A stretch of DNA of 64,000 bases from Macrothele yani (Eukaryota; Arthropoda; Arachnida; Araneae; Macrothelidae): NCBI GenBank assembly GCA_039090855.1, contig CM077005.1:76070607-76134606 (forward strand), written 5' to 3'. Shown here piece after piece: positions 11,935-23,936 of the stretch. The notes below the pieces were generated by a model that saw only the letters and a list, made by a program, of their open reading frames with translations, did no database searches and was not told where the DNA came from. The position numbers and the translations under genes were made by a program. Numbering within the stretch: position 1 is the first letter of the stretch; each line of letters starts with the position of its first letter.

Positions 11935-13750
11935 GGGGTTGGAGGTTCCTTGAATTTTATTAAAGACATAGTGGACCATTTTGACTTCTATGCCATTCTC
12001 GAAGAATTGAAAGCACAAATTGTAGGCACGTGTATTAAAGATTCAGCCAAAACTTACTATCGCCATTTTCTTGAAACCACCAAAAGAGCTTAATATCACC
12101 GTTTCGATTTCCTGGAAGTATTTCCGTATTTGCTTACTTGGGTAGAAATAGTTAGACTACTATTTACCAGAAAGCAAAAATCAACATAGTCCAATTTCAT
12201 TTGCACTTGGAATAGCACATCGATATAGGATGTGTGATCCTTATGCTCCGAATGTTTAAATCTCGGACACACTTCTTGCTGATTTGGATCATACTTATAG
12301 GATTTCCTAGAAGTTAGTAATGCGCAAACGTGCATTAGTGCTGAACTATCATATTGATCTACGAGAAGCGTCATGTTATTATCAGATACCTTCCTTCCCA
12401 ATTTACGGAACCACAACGATACGTTCCACTTCATTATCGCAATTTTCTGCCCAAGTCAAACGAAAACTTCGGCAACAATTTAATAAGGCTTTCACTCGCC
12501 AATAGGATGCACAACCATTTTGTTATCGCCTTGTGGATGGTAGGGATCTTGGTCCAAAAACGTGTTGTAATGATATTTACAATAACACTCCTGCTCCACA
12601 GCAGAAGGTATCACAACCATGATAATAATTTCAGTCCTACCACGGGTGGTTCCGGATTCCAGCAGAATAGCGCTCTGGGAATAATAATCCAAGGTTCCAT
12701 GATAACGATTCTTCTACGGATAAATGCCAAATTACTAACACGTCAATTACAGCCCCAGGAATACTGGCAATAAAACACTCTCTGCAATAGTCAAAGGCGC
12801 AGAAACTAAGGGAATTTAAATGACCGTCGGAGGTACGTGGATGAATGACTTTACCTCCCTACTCCCACTGACCTTAAGAATTTTTTAATGACTGTAAAAC
12901 CTTCTGATTTAACATGTATGCTTCTCATACAGAGAAATACAACCGTCTATGCAACGTTTGATTTCAGTTTGGACATTTAAGCCATCAGTGATGTCTTTTA
13001 CAGTTAGTCATTTTCTAACTTGCCAACTAAAGATGCGTCGCACAACTTATGCAGCTCTACAGATGATACCTTTTCAGTTCAGTTTTTGGGGTCGAAATAT
13101 TATGAGTCAATTTTTCCAAGGCTGAATTAACATCTATCCTATGAATTCCAAATTTTCCTGACTTATTCTGAGTGTAGATTTTACTAAGAATTTTTCAATG
13201 ATATTGAATTTGATGAAAATTTGACAAGTATATATGCCGGAACCAGGAACCTTACTTCCGACGAATCAAATTCATTTCACTTCTGACGTTAGCAGAATGT
13301 CAAGTGACCTGAATAAAAAATGTTCACATTTCCTGTATAAAGGTCTTGGACTGTGTTACTGATGATGCTGCACGTGTAGTTTGTGTCCTCGTGACCCGCA
13401 TAGAAAGAAGGAAATGTGAAAATTAATTAAGGAAATGCTCCAACAAGGTATTATACATGGAAATACTAGTGCTTGGGTGCTCCCTGACTACCTTCTGCCC
13501 AAGAATGACGGCAGCCTCAGATTTGTCATAGATTATAGAGACTCAACATACTAAACTAAGTAATTATACAACAGTTACTGTACCTGTTATTTATCCAACA
13601 TTCTTGAACCCGTGAATTATCCTTTGTTATTCATAACATATTACGAGCTTTATCGTACAGTACATTAGCATGGATTTGGCTTCCGTGTACTGGGGAGCTA
13701 CCCTCCACCCGGACTTCATTTATAACACAGCCTTTGTCGTACCCTTCAGA
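11935..13750 (+). pseudogene. gag and 5' pol remnants of the old gypsy element
   Basis: At 11950-12200 the translated sequence runs in parallel with the gag at 27950. DHFDFYAILEELKAQIVGTC, followed by a KDSAKTYYR block, corresponds to the younger copy's DHFDLYNIPQDCKVQIAGTC and KDTAKTWYR. An FTRKQ block follows. From 13380 the RT start reads KEMLQQGIIHGNTSAWV and LLPKNDGSLRFVIDYR. At 13670 MDLASVYWGATLHPDF matches the RT block LDLATGYWQVAVHPDS. The sequence is then cut by the hAT element at 13752. Many stops and shifts are present. Confidence 0.7.
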
Positions 13751-13751
13751 G

Positions 13752-16113
13752 CAGTGGTTCACAAACCTTTTCTGCAGAATTCCTCACCCATCGGCGCTAG
13801 CTTGCAACGGCGCCCCCTGGCACACGCACAGGTGTTTATTGCTGTCTAATCAGTATTTATTTTCTTTTATTACAAATTCAATGATACCAGTAACGCTTGA
13901 TCGAAAATATTAAGCAAAAATACCACTGTTCTACTAAAAGTACAAATATATATACTACAGCCCTTTGCACAAATAAAGTATGTAATGTCTTCTGTACACA
14001 GTATACAACCAGGAGTTTATTCCTCCTGAATTAAGTTTTAATAGTGTAAATTAAAAAAAATGTTTTCCATATTTTCACAAACTCTACTCATCCATGTGAA
14101 ACTTGGGTTTGTTTTGAATTTCACAAACGATCGACGTTTGGTTCTAACTGTGTCAGTCCCACACGCTGGTCGTTCTTCATATTAAGATAATTTCTGTGCT
14201 TTGTTTTAATTGCAGCCATTGCCGAAAGTCCTGCTTCACACAGGTAGCCTGTTGGAAATTGAAGCAGCACTTCCAGTGCACTTTTATAAGTTCTTTATAC
14301 TCCCTTCGAACTGAAAGTCAAAATTCTGGGTGTGGGATTTCGTGAAACACTATTTTCAGTTTCCTGTCGCTCGAAAGTTCAAGTAATTGTCTTGACCAAC
14401 CATGTTTTTTCTGCCATATCACTCACTGTTACACAGAATGGATTTCGAATCCAATCATGTGTGTGGAGGTCGATCTAACTTCTTCACGAAGCCTTCCATT
14501 TTGCCGTGTGTATCCAGAATATTTGAGTTCTTTCTTTGTAGTGATACTGCCAACTGTTTAGTTTTTCAAAAATGTCTGCCAAATAGGTCGCTGTTTCTAA
14601 AAATTCGACATTTCACAAATGTTCTGCTAATTCCGTTTTCCCAAGCAGAAAAATTCTAATCTCATCACACAACTCAAAAAGACGCTGCAGAACTTTTCCA
14701 CGCAACAGCCACCTAACTTCACTATGAAAAAGCAGATGCTTATGTACAGATCCCATTTCTTCACAAAGTTCAGTAAAGCAACTAGCCTGCACTGGCCGAG
14801 ATTTGAAGTAAAAAAGAATTATAACAGCATCCGTAAGAACACTATGTATATCTGGTTACATTTTTTTGGCAGCCGAAGCTTCGCGATGTATTATACGATG
14901 AGTCCATTTTAATGCCGAAGCTACAGCTTTCACCCACGTTACAAGGCCACTATTCTTCCCTATCATAGTTGCAGCGCCGTCGGTGCAAAAACTTGTACAA
15001 TCGGTCCAAGTCAAGCATTCAGCACACACAAATTCGTTAAGTACAGCGAATATGTCTTCACCTGTAATTGTTGTTGGGATTGTTTTACAAAACAGTAACT
15101 CTTCTCTTATATTTCCTTTCCTGGCATATCTCACGTAACAAATAAGCTGAGCCTGTGATGAAATATCGGTTGATTCATCAAGTTGCAACGGAACTATCTG
15201 ACTTTCTTCTACTTGTTAAACTAATTGCATTTTCAGATCTATAGAGCCAAGTCATCGATTCACCGTGAAACTGGAATAGTTTGGATAAATTCGCCGTGAA
15301 ACTGGAATAACCGGATAAATTATTTGACAGTGTAATAGCTTGTAATGCCTTCACAGTTGCTTCTCCATTTAAAATGCGACACATTTCTACAGCTGCCGGA
15401 AGCAACAAATTCTCTGCAATGCTGTGTGATTTTTTACATTTAGCTCTTGTTATACCCACTACATAAGAAGCTTTCAACGCTTTCTGCGATACCGTAGCTT
15501 CTTTTGACGTAACAGTCTTCTGTTGTTTCAATTCCATCTCTTTTCGAAAAGAAAACTCATGATCCTTGTGTATATTAACGTCATGCATAGTTTCCTAATG
15601 TCTTTTAAGTTTTGCAGGCCAAAGGCTGTCATTGGTGGGAATTTGATAACAAATGACACAGTTCAGATGTTGAACGCCGGATTTGCTATTAAAATAAGAA
15701 AATCCCAACTTCATATAACTTGCGTCATATTGCCTGCACTTTTTATTTCCTTTATCCGGGGTTGTACTTGTGTCGTCAGTAGTATTACTACTATTACTGT
15801 TAATATGTTCACTTTGGTCTGCAGATTCTGCACTACTCATAGTTCTCTTCAAATAGCGGTCCATTCTCAAAGCCAAGTAGATTAGTTTAATTCTAGATTA
15901 AATAGAACATATGACGACAGTTACAACGAACAGAAAACAAATGAGAGAGTGATGGAAAAACGCCATGTGCGTGTGGAAGACTATCACAGTGCGTTTGGAG
16001 GGGTGTCGGTTTTCATCCATGTACAGTGAATAACATTGAGGCGCATCAGCTCGCGCCTCACCTGAGTACCTGAGCCTCCCAAGGGTGGCGCGCCTCACCG
16101 GTTGGAAACGTAG
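13752..16113 (-). mobile_element. hAT-superfamily element (ZBED/SCAND3 type)
   Basis: The left end CAGTGGTTCACAAACC is a typical hAT/Charlie-like terminus. The right end near 16113 is only a decayed counterpart (GGTTGGAAACGTAG), and I could not confirm an 8-bp target duplication. The element lies inside the RT region of the old gypsy copy: RT block LDLAS.YW is read just before it and RT connection/RNase H remnants just after it. The insertion therefore postdates that copy. Confidence 0.7.
14121..15864 (-). pseudogene. hAT transposase, ZBED5/SCAND3-like, frameshifted
   Basis: The likely start is the ATG at 15864 (MDRYLKR). Next comes a BED-finger-like segment with CVICYQ and LKRH (about 15650-15595). 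The central block reads QLDESTDISSQAQLICYVRY, then TTITGEDIF, CTDGAATMIGKNSG and WTHRIIHREA (15188-14856). VRWLLRGKVLQRLFEL is at about 14700. The end (about 14260-14121) reads TGYLCEAGLSAMAAIKTKHR, the hAT C-terminal dimerisation region. The order and content match the hAT transposases from which ZBED5/SCAND3-type genes derive. At least four frame breaks show it is dead. Confidence 0.85.
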
Positions 16114-16429
16114 GCTTTAAAGCGTACCCCGTTCTGCGAATGCTGATCGTTCGCGCTGGTACGCTATATACTTTCCATCGTGTAAAGGACAGAATTTGAC
16201 ACCCGGTTTTACGGCAAAATGTATATGTCTGTTTTGAAAACATAATTGCGATCTCACTCATCTTTAAAGAACATCGTGAGGTTGTCATCCAAATGATCGA
16301 ACTGTTGCCAAGGCTGTCCTTACTTTAAAGCCAAGCAAGCATAGATTTGAACGTAAGCAACTTGTTTACCTTATCCCGAAAATTAGCCTGCAAATGTTAA
16401 TTACTGATACCAAAGTACAGGCAATCTCA

Positions 16430-16827
16430 GAGTTTTCCAGTATACAGACTTCCGAAGAAATGCCTCTTTCTCGGCATGGCAGGAATATACCAAAAGTGCA
16501 TTCCCAATTGTGAAACCTTGTGTGAGCGATTGTCTGCTCTGAAAAGAAAATACACCAATTTTATTCGGTTTGGAAGCAGCGGACGACGCATTTCAACAGT
16601 TGAAAATGTGACAAATGTCACCATCTGCGTTAGCATTTCCCGATCGTTTAAAACGTTTTCAAATACATGCAGATGCTTCGGGTGTTCGTATCAAGGAGTT
16701 GACGGTACGGAATAGCCATCCTATAAGCCAATGCTTTTAGAACTCTTTCTGAGGTGGAGAGCAACTATTTCGCTGTGGAATGAGAGTGTCTAGATATTTT
16801 GGTTGCTTTGCAGAAGTTGCGGTGTTA
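16430..16827 (+). pseudogene. old gypsy pol: RT thumb/connection and RNase H start
   Basis: Reads CLFLGMAGIYQK, then an ETLCERLSALKRKYTNFI stretch, then a frame-shifted FPDRLKRFQIHADASGV. These parallel FLGMTGWYQQ, PLYALKRKYKKFV and FPDHTKEFDIYTDGSGV of the younger copy. It is the continuation of the pol gene split by the hAT insertion. Confidence 0.65.
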
Positions 16828-16839
16828 TACACTGAGCGG

Positions 16840-17475
16840 CTACTTTATTATGAACCCCCCCCCAGTACTTCGTTTGCCACCTTTTGCTTTTAACACTGCG
16901 TCTATTCTTCGTGGCATGGACTCCACGAGATGTTGACAGGTGGTTTGTGGAATCTGAGACCATGCTTGATGAATAGCACTTTCCAGGAGTGTGAGATTGC
17001 AGGGTTGTGGATCCAGCTGTCTGATGGTTCGTTCAACTTCACTCCACATATTATCAATGGGGTTGAGATTTGGCAAAGTAATCTCACAGGTATGTTCCTG
17101 AAGCCAATCCTGTACAATACGAGCACTATGACAGGACACATTATCTTGTTGAAAGTATCCATCGCCATTAGAATAAACCATCCACATGACAGAATGCACT
17201 TGGTTCACAACGATGTTTAGATATGATGTGCCAGTCAGACGATGATCAACACGAATTAAAGGGCCCAAAGCATTCCAGGAAAACATTCCCCAAACCATAA
17301 CGTTGCCACCACCAGCTTGAAGGGTTGTAGCAATGCATTAGGGGTCCATGCTTTTGTGCTGTTTCCGCAAAATTCTCACTCGGCCATCGGCATGGTGCAA
17401 CTGAAAACGTGATTCATCGGACCACATAATTTGTTTCCAATTATTGACTGTCCAATCCTTGTGCTCCTGTGTGAA
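16840..17475 (-). pseudogene. Tc1-like transposase, C-terminal two thirds
   Basis: Block 17475-17300 reads WKQIMWSDESRFQL with the first catalytic Asp, then an in-frame stop. Block 17298-16840 reads MVWGMFSWNALGPL and FQQDNVSCHSARIVQDWL with the second Asp. The third block is NLNPIDNMWSEVERTIRQL, where the family has PxLNPIEN, so the Glu is read as Asp. The usual stretch before NLNPI is shortened, an apparent small in-frame deletion. The N-terminal DNA-binding domain is absent: sequence identity ends abruptly at about 17480, where the tandem array begins. Confidence 0.8.
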
Positions 17476-17479
17476 CTGG

Positions 17480-18780
17480 AAATTTTAGTATGTCATAGGG
17501 GACTACCTGAGAATGAACCCTATTGAAAATGGGTGAAGTTGGGTCAAAGGTCAGGACATAGGAGTGGGATGCATTCCATTGCCTTTATGCGTCATAACGT
17601 GAGTAAAATTGGTTTGATTTCAATGAAATTTCAGTATGTGGTAGAGGACCACCTGGGGACGAACCCCATTAAAAATGGACGAAATAAGGTCAAAGGTCAA
17701 GACATAGGATCGGGATCCATTCCATCACCCTTATCCCATACTATTAAAGGAGCAATTCTTGTATGTATGCAAATTTTATTTTGAAAACGGCTCTAAAGAT
17801 TTTGATGAAGATCGTTAACCTACGGTTTTCTGGTACTAGAAATCGATTTAGCTTGATCTCGTCTTTAGGATAATTCGTTTAGTGGGTTAAATAACCACCC
17901 AGAAGTACCACGTTTTTAGTGTCATGGCGTCGTTCCATTAGAGGTTGGCGCGCTGCCACGCCATCTGTGTCATTACGTCACGCGTTTTGTGTGGATCCCA
18001 TTAAAGTTTTATGACGTCACACTCTTGCGACCAAACTTTCGCGATTCCCATCTGCCTCATTAAGTCAAGCGTTGTGTGCGTACGTCCTTCTGCACGATAA
18101 CTCGCGTAAAAATTGTTCGATTTATTTGACATTTTAGTATGTGGTGTGGAAAAACCGGGGCAGGAACCCTATTGAAAGTGAACGAAATGGGGTAAAAGGT
18201 CAGGACATAGGAGCGGATCCATTCCACTACTCTTATGCGTCATAACTAACGTAAAAAAGGTTCGATTTCGATGAAATTTTATTATGTGGTAGGGGACCAC
18301 CTTGGGCGAAACGGGGTCAAAGTTCGGGACATAGGAGCGTATTCTTTTCCATCGCCATTATGCGTCTTAACTTACATAAAAAAGTTTCGATTTGGATGAA
18401 ATGTTAGTATGTTGTAGGGGCCTGCCTGGGAACGAATCCTATTGAAAATGGGCGAAATGGGGTCAAATGATAGGACACAGGAGCGGGATCTATTCATAGC
18501 CCTTATGCATCATAACTTACATAGAAATGCTTCGATTGCGACAAAACTTTATCATGTTATTTCGGAGGTATACTAAACCGGTTCTGTTGAATATCATCGA
18601 AATGGGATCAAAGGTCAGGGCACAGGACCGAGATTTATTACACAGCCATTATCCTCATAACTTGAGTAATGATTTCTGGTATGCTGGAAATCGTATCATA
18701 ATCAATGCATTGCATAATTTTACTAACTTGTTATACTAGCCTCGCCCTCTGGCGGCCACAGCGTGCAGCCATAGCTAATT
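17480..18780. repeat. tandem array, unit about 130-140 bp, inside a Tc1-like element
   Basis: The recurring unit contains AAATTTTAGTATGTGGTAGG, GACCACCTGGG, CGAACCCTATTGAAAATGG, GGTCAAAGGTCAGGACATAG, then GGAGCGGGATCCATTCCATC and TTATGCGTCATAAC. About seven diverged copies are visible, with a non-repeat interlude at about 17790-18110. The array ends near 18760 with CCTCGCCCTCTGGCGGCC. No coding potential is evident. Confidence 0.75.
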
Positions 18781-18829
18781 TGCTTAAAACTGTCAGGTGG
18801 TCATAATAAAGTGGCCACTCAGTCTGTAA

Positions 18830-20000
18830 ACCAATTACAAGTGGAATTAGTAACAGTAAATGTAGCACTGCAACATATGAACACAGCTAAATGATTGTAA
18901 AATAGTCTAAACTGGATCTAAAAACTGCAAGAGTAAAATGTAACTTCTTACCATAGAGGCAAATAGAATCAGCTCCTAGATGCAATGTCCAGAAATCTGT
19001 GTAAAAATGGAAAAAATTATGTCCGATGAACTATAGTCAATGTTGGTTTTTCTGATTTTGCTTCAATTTACTTCAATGGAAATCTTACCAACAGATCAAT
19101 TGTCTGTAACAAGGAGCTCAGAATGAAGATAATTTAAATCTCTTATTGCAAGTAGGTTCATAAATTTTCGAGTAACTGATTGACCCACTTGTTGAGCAAA
19201 AAGTTGTACCTCTCACTGAGAGTAGAGGACAGACATTCCTTGCTTCTAAGACTTGTGTTGATAAATAAAGTCCATGAAAAACCCGCATTAGGTCATTTAG
19301 GAATATGAAAAACACGTGATAAATTTCATGATGTTGAGTATAGGCCTGTATTACATGGTAGCGTCTTCGAGTACATCTGCTCCTGAGATTTCTGTCAAAG
19401 ACATAACTATAATAACAGACGGCAGCTGGTCACCATATTTCCAGTTCTAGTCATTTCGGTTTAGAAACTTTTTGTTTTTTGTAGATCTACTTTGTACGTA
19501 TCCATTATCTCCTAAAATTTGATGTATTTCTACTGTAAGTAGATGGAATGTTTTACTGTAAAACCAGTGCTGCAAACGTCATTTGCAGAGAGTACTCGTT
19601 GATATTGTTTTAGTAAATATGGACCTCCAACAAATTTACTCTCCGACAACGAAGGGAAATTTATAAGCGGTATTTTTGAGCTGATGTGAACACAGAAATA
19701 AATAACCCAATACCATCCTTAAGAAAATCCTACCGACAGAGTAAACCATAATCTGGTAAAGATGATTTGCTCTAATGCCCAGTACAACCAAGAATGTTGT
19801 AATGAGCACCTAGATCTCTTATGTCATGTCATTTGTCCCTCTGTACAAGAGAGTAGAATGTAACTTCTACTGAGTAATTTCTGGGGAAACAAACTCAAGC
19901 CCTTTGAGGCTCTCACTTTTTTGTAGGTGAATTTAGGCAACACATTAACCCCTCCGACAATTAGAGAATTGGAAGGTAAGGCACGACAGGCACGAATGAA
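18830..20000 (+). pseudogene. old gypsy pol: RNase H tail and integrase remnants
   Basis: At about 19268 VHEKPALGHLGI matches the integrase zinc-finger start FHDKPLAGHLGIRKTR of the younger copy. At about 19610-19680 SKYGPPTNLLSDNEGKFIS matches SRYGAPNQVVSDNGPQFIS, including the second catalytic Asp. NPTDRVNHNLV at about 19733 matches the block that normally holds the catalytic Glu. Stops and indels are frequent. Confidence 0.65.
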
Positions 20001-22188
20001 AGCTGAAGCTATTCAAACTTGTGTAATTCACGACATTTGAAGTCCCTCCTAAGATAGGAGTCTTTGCATTCTGAGCAACAGGTTTGCAATTGTCTTATCA
20101 AGATATTTGTACCTTTGCTTCAAGGCCCCTTTGAAGACATACGTCTTTGTTGTAATAATATCCCCTTAATAGGCAAGACGACACTATTATCTCAACATAA
20201 GCTAAGCATAAGTGCATAGCAGTGTTATAAAGTCAACAACATGATGATTGCCCTGAAAGACAAAACAAATCGAGCTCTTTGTAATCATCCTTTAATACTG
20301 AATTTACATTCGTTTCCATTCTCAGGCATTGAATCCGTACTCAACGGAAGTCCAGGAATAGAAATTCACGATGCAACTGACTTCAGCGCTCATATTCACA
20401 TAATCAGCTGGGAGTAGTGCCAGTACCCAGTGTGTCCGATTACCGTTCTCTGGTGCCCAGTCGGCAATATTTCCCTATTTCTCTTATTCTAGTTCTCTTA
20501 AACCAGTTGAACCATGTCCTTCGAAAGGTGTACCATCATCTATGGTGAGGGGTGTTAGTTCTTATTCTACACACAAGGATACAATCAGTAGGATGCCATC
20601 TCCATTGTCTGTCTGCTCAGAAAACGCGTGGTATATGTTGTGTCGACGTTATTGAACCTAAAAGTCCTGTGATGCTTCGACTTCTGTGCTGGTCGGGATT
20701 CCTTACTGTACTCTGACAGAATTTACAAGCTCTCAACATTCCAAATGTAGCGGGTCATTTTCTACTGCCCTTCTGCTGCAAAACATATAATAATTCTTCA
20801 ACCAACAAACTCTCTCAAGTCTCTTAATGCTCCAGTGACAGTAAAGTCCTCGAATCGTCCTGCTCACAGTATTTCGGGGTTATCGTCCAGGGTATTTGCA
20901 GCGTCAAACTGTAGTAGGGATCTTTGATCTTCCCATTATATCAGTTTACAAGTCAACAAACAACAGAAAGGATCCGCATCACCTGAAACCAGTGTATCTG
21001 CTACGTCGAAACGTCGTCACGAAAAGCTCCCCTCTCAGACTACAATTTTTCAAATCAACAACCCGCTGATACGATCCGCATCTCCTTTGGGGGTTCTCCT
21101 GCTTGTCGACGTGGTCCTTCATTTATTCCAAATTCGATCATAGAAACTTCAGGACAGGCTTGCAGAGAATAAGCCAACATCAACCCTCATCCCTAGGAAG
21201 AGAAGGTGCGCGCAGTATCACTCTACGTCGTTCACTTCGAGTCACCCTCATAAGTGGCTACCTGGGAAATCAACGTACATCTCACCACAGACTTTGATTG
21301 CCTGTACATCAGTCCCTTTTCATCGGACTGAAAATATTTCAATTACTTCATTCACTCCCTATGGAAGGAATACGCCTCCAGCTTCTTCAGTGCGAAACCT
21401 CCAAGGAAATATCCAACATGATTGTTTGAAACATTTCAAGGAGTAGTGATCAGTAATTTGTTTTCTCTTTTGATCCTTTTTGGAGGTCCACACAGAATAT
21501 TGTCATTATAATACTTTGATGGTTTTTTATTTATTTATTTTGGCTAGGAATTCCTTTTTCTCTCTGGTACCAGCTAAATGTCTTTTAAAATTTATCCTTT
21601 TTACCCCATCTTATTTTACAATTTTGAAAAAAAAATTATACTGAATAACTTTAGTTTCTTGCAGTGTGCTCCTTTTATAATACACACCAATATTATGGTG
21701 AACGTTTGAATTATTTGGGAAATCAAACCAACCCTAAATAACGTTGACCTTTTTTCAAAAGCTAGATGCTATAAAGTTTTGAACAAGTCAACCACAGACT
21801 TTCTGACTTAATTCTTTCAACTTTCCAAATTTTCTAAAAACATTCCTATTGCTACGATGCACGGGATGCTACGTGCTTCATCATCAATATCAGAAATTTT
21901 TAGGAATAATAGATAACATTTTTTCTAAAAGTTCAAATGTATTGCTGTCTGCCAGAGAAAAAATTAAATAAAGGTGAAAACAACTACCGGGGGTGATTGT
22001 GTTCCGATATATACCTATGTAACTTTCCGTTTTTAATCTCTGTTCCTCAGGTAAAATTTGGTTATCCCTCGTTATATTTTCTAAATTTAACACCAAGCTT
22101 GAACCACCAAGAATTTCCACTACAAAGAGCATCAGTGAGAGGGAGTCAGGCCAAGCTTATCAAAATATAAGCAAGATACATGATGAGT
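20001..22188. other. 3' internal region of the old gypsy element, no readable gene
   Basis: By position this corresponds to the integrase C-terminus, the pol tail and the 3' untranslated region of the younger copy. No convincing block alignment can be made by eye. The 20400-21300 part is CT-rich, as a proline/serine-rich tail could be. Confidence 0.4.
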
Positions 22189-22557
22189 TGTGGTAGGATA
22201 TTCCACGTTGGGCGACTTCGTCTGGTAGCATCGGTGACTCCGCTGCTGGCTTAGCCAGAAGTTTTGCTTCCTCAAATCGATTTTGTTAACACATGTTATT
22301 GTGATATGTCAAGTTTATTGTTAAGTGTTAGTAACTTTCGTTGAATTATTGGAGTTCATGCTCTTAAACTAATTTACTTGTTGATCATCAAGCATTTTTG
22401 TGTGTCACGCAAAAAGATCGCTTATATGACATCCAAGCTGCCGAGAAGCAAATAAGCAGTTCCAGAGGACGACGTGGTTACTTTCACTTGTTTTGTACAC
22501 TTATGTGATGTGTTATAACATTATACGTTTGCATTTGCTATGGTGAAATAAGTCAGA
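22189..22557 (+). repeat. 3' LTR of the old gypsy element
   Basis: The partner of 11370-11718, sharing its words in the same order. An A-rich internal end is not obvious just upstream. Confidence 0.6.
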
Positions 22558-23936
22558 TTGCAGACATAAGTTGCAAAGTAATTAAAAAGATCTAAAGTTA
22601 GCATTTACTTTCCATAAGTAAATTGTTAACATAGATTTTGGAACTACTTTTTCTTCAAGCTGTTCATTGAACCGCTACAAATGTCAACAATTCTTGTTCC
22701 AAATTATCCAAATTATCCAACATCCTTAATTCTTTTTTCTCCTACAATAATAATTGGAGCAGCTATACATACATCCATTTTACAGAATGTTCCAATTATT
22801 GCAACTTTAGTCTAAACTAAACATAAAAAGACGATTTTTCCTCTTTATTTCGAAAACTCTTTTCTGGGTGTCACACTTTTGAAAATAAAACGGAGGTTAG
22901 GGAAGTTTTTATGTTTATTGTACGAGTTCTTAACACTATATACTTTATATGTATACTTACTTTTATGTCTATTGGAATGCCAATGTTCTGAAACTGAAAA
23001 TCGCGGTATTAATTTTGTTCTTAACTTTTCGATGATTTTTTATTTCCGAAAACTCGTTGCCAGAATAAATTTTGGCTGAAAAATAGGTTTTTCCATAAGC
23101 GGTGAACTCGAGCGGGTGAATGTCAGGGAGGTCTCTATGTACACAATTCATGAACTTAGGAATACCCAGACTACAATTTGTAAGTAGTTGAAATGTCGTC
23201 TGGAACAGACGTCAGCAGAGGAGGGAGGGGAATAGTTGAGAAATTGTGGGGGAAAGAAGAAAGGAAGGAATGAAGGGAGGGTGGGGGCTGCGATTTGGCA
23301 GACCGAACACTGACCACCTGCTTCTCATTGATGCTTGAAGTACAAGAAGGGTTCTGACAGACATCGTCTGAAGATCCACAGGCTGAGAGCATAAGTAAAG
23401 GACGTGAATTATTCATGTCCTCCTGTCTCTCCAGATCAATTCAGAAGATCAACTCTTGTCCAATGGCTTTGTTCTCGACCTTTTGGAGCGAGGGTTCTTT
23501 AGTTTAGCTTTTTTCTCCTTTTCGTACTGCGCAAATGGAGGTCGTGAAACAAAAATGACTTTGCTCGTGACTGGCAGTTTAACACAACCAAAAGAAGAAG
23601 TGTAGCCTTTTGGACACCGAATTTTGTCACTCTGAAAGTTTAAGGCTCATCATATAAATATCCTGCAGATACTAATAAAAAAAGTGGCAATAACGGTATA
23701 CGTTTCGGAAAACAAAAATCACATGGTGACATTTTTCTAGTTAAAAGTAGAAGTGCACCCAATTGAATACATAAAGCCGCTTTTATTTTGATATAAGGCA
23801 GTATTTCCAGAAACATTTTATAAAGCACGTTGATCACTCTCAAATGAATGAAGCTGATACCTGAGCTGAATCCATTGATCCAACTCGAAAGAAAAGCAGC
23901 TGTATCAACCTTTCGTTCGAATGTGCAGCATCATCT
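22558..23936. other. no recognisable gene
   Basis: AT-rich spacer with a GA-rich patch at 23215-23285. Short frames only, without recognisable domains. Confidence 0.4.

Larger units (their letters stand above)
16828..18826 (-). mobile_element. Tc1-like element carrying an internal tandem array
   Basis: The ends are inverted copies: left ACTGAGCGGCTACTTTATTA and right (reverse complement) ACTGAGTGGCCACTTTATTA. TA sits immediately outside each end. The left third encodes a minus-strand transposase remnant. The N-terminal half of that gene is missing and 1.3 kb of tandemly repeated sequence lies in its place. The element lies in the gypsy copy described above. Confidence 0.75.
11370..22557 (+). 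mobile_element. old Ty3/gypsy element with decayed LTRs and nested insertions
   Basis: Similar sequences at 11370-11718 and 22189-22557 look like an LTR pair. Between them, in the correct order on the plus strand, lie remnants of gag, protease/RT, RNase H and integrase of the same family as the younger element at 27260-35968. A hAT element (13752-16113) and a Tc1-like element (16828-18826) interrupt the pol region. All coding parts are heavily degraded. Boundaries are approximate because the LTR ends are diverged and I could not confirm a target duplication. Confidence 0.7.

Noticed and set aside
13752..16113. A domesticated ZBED host gene
   Set aside because: Multiple frameshifts, an element terminus at the left and insertion within a retroelement indicate a dead hAT copy rather than a conserved gene.
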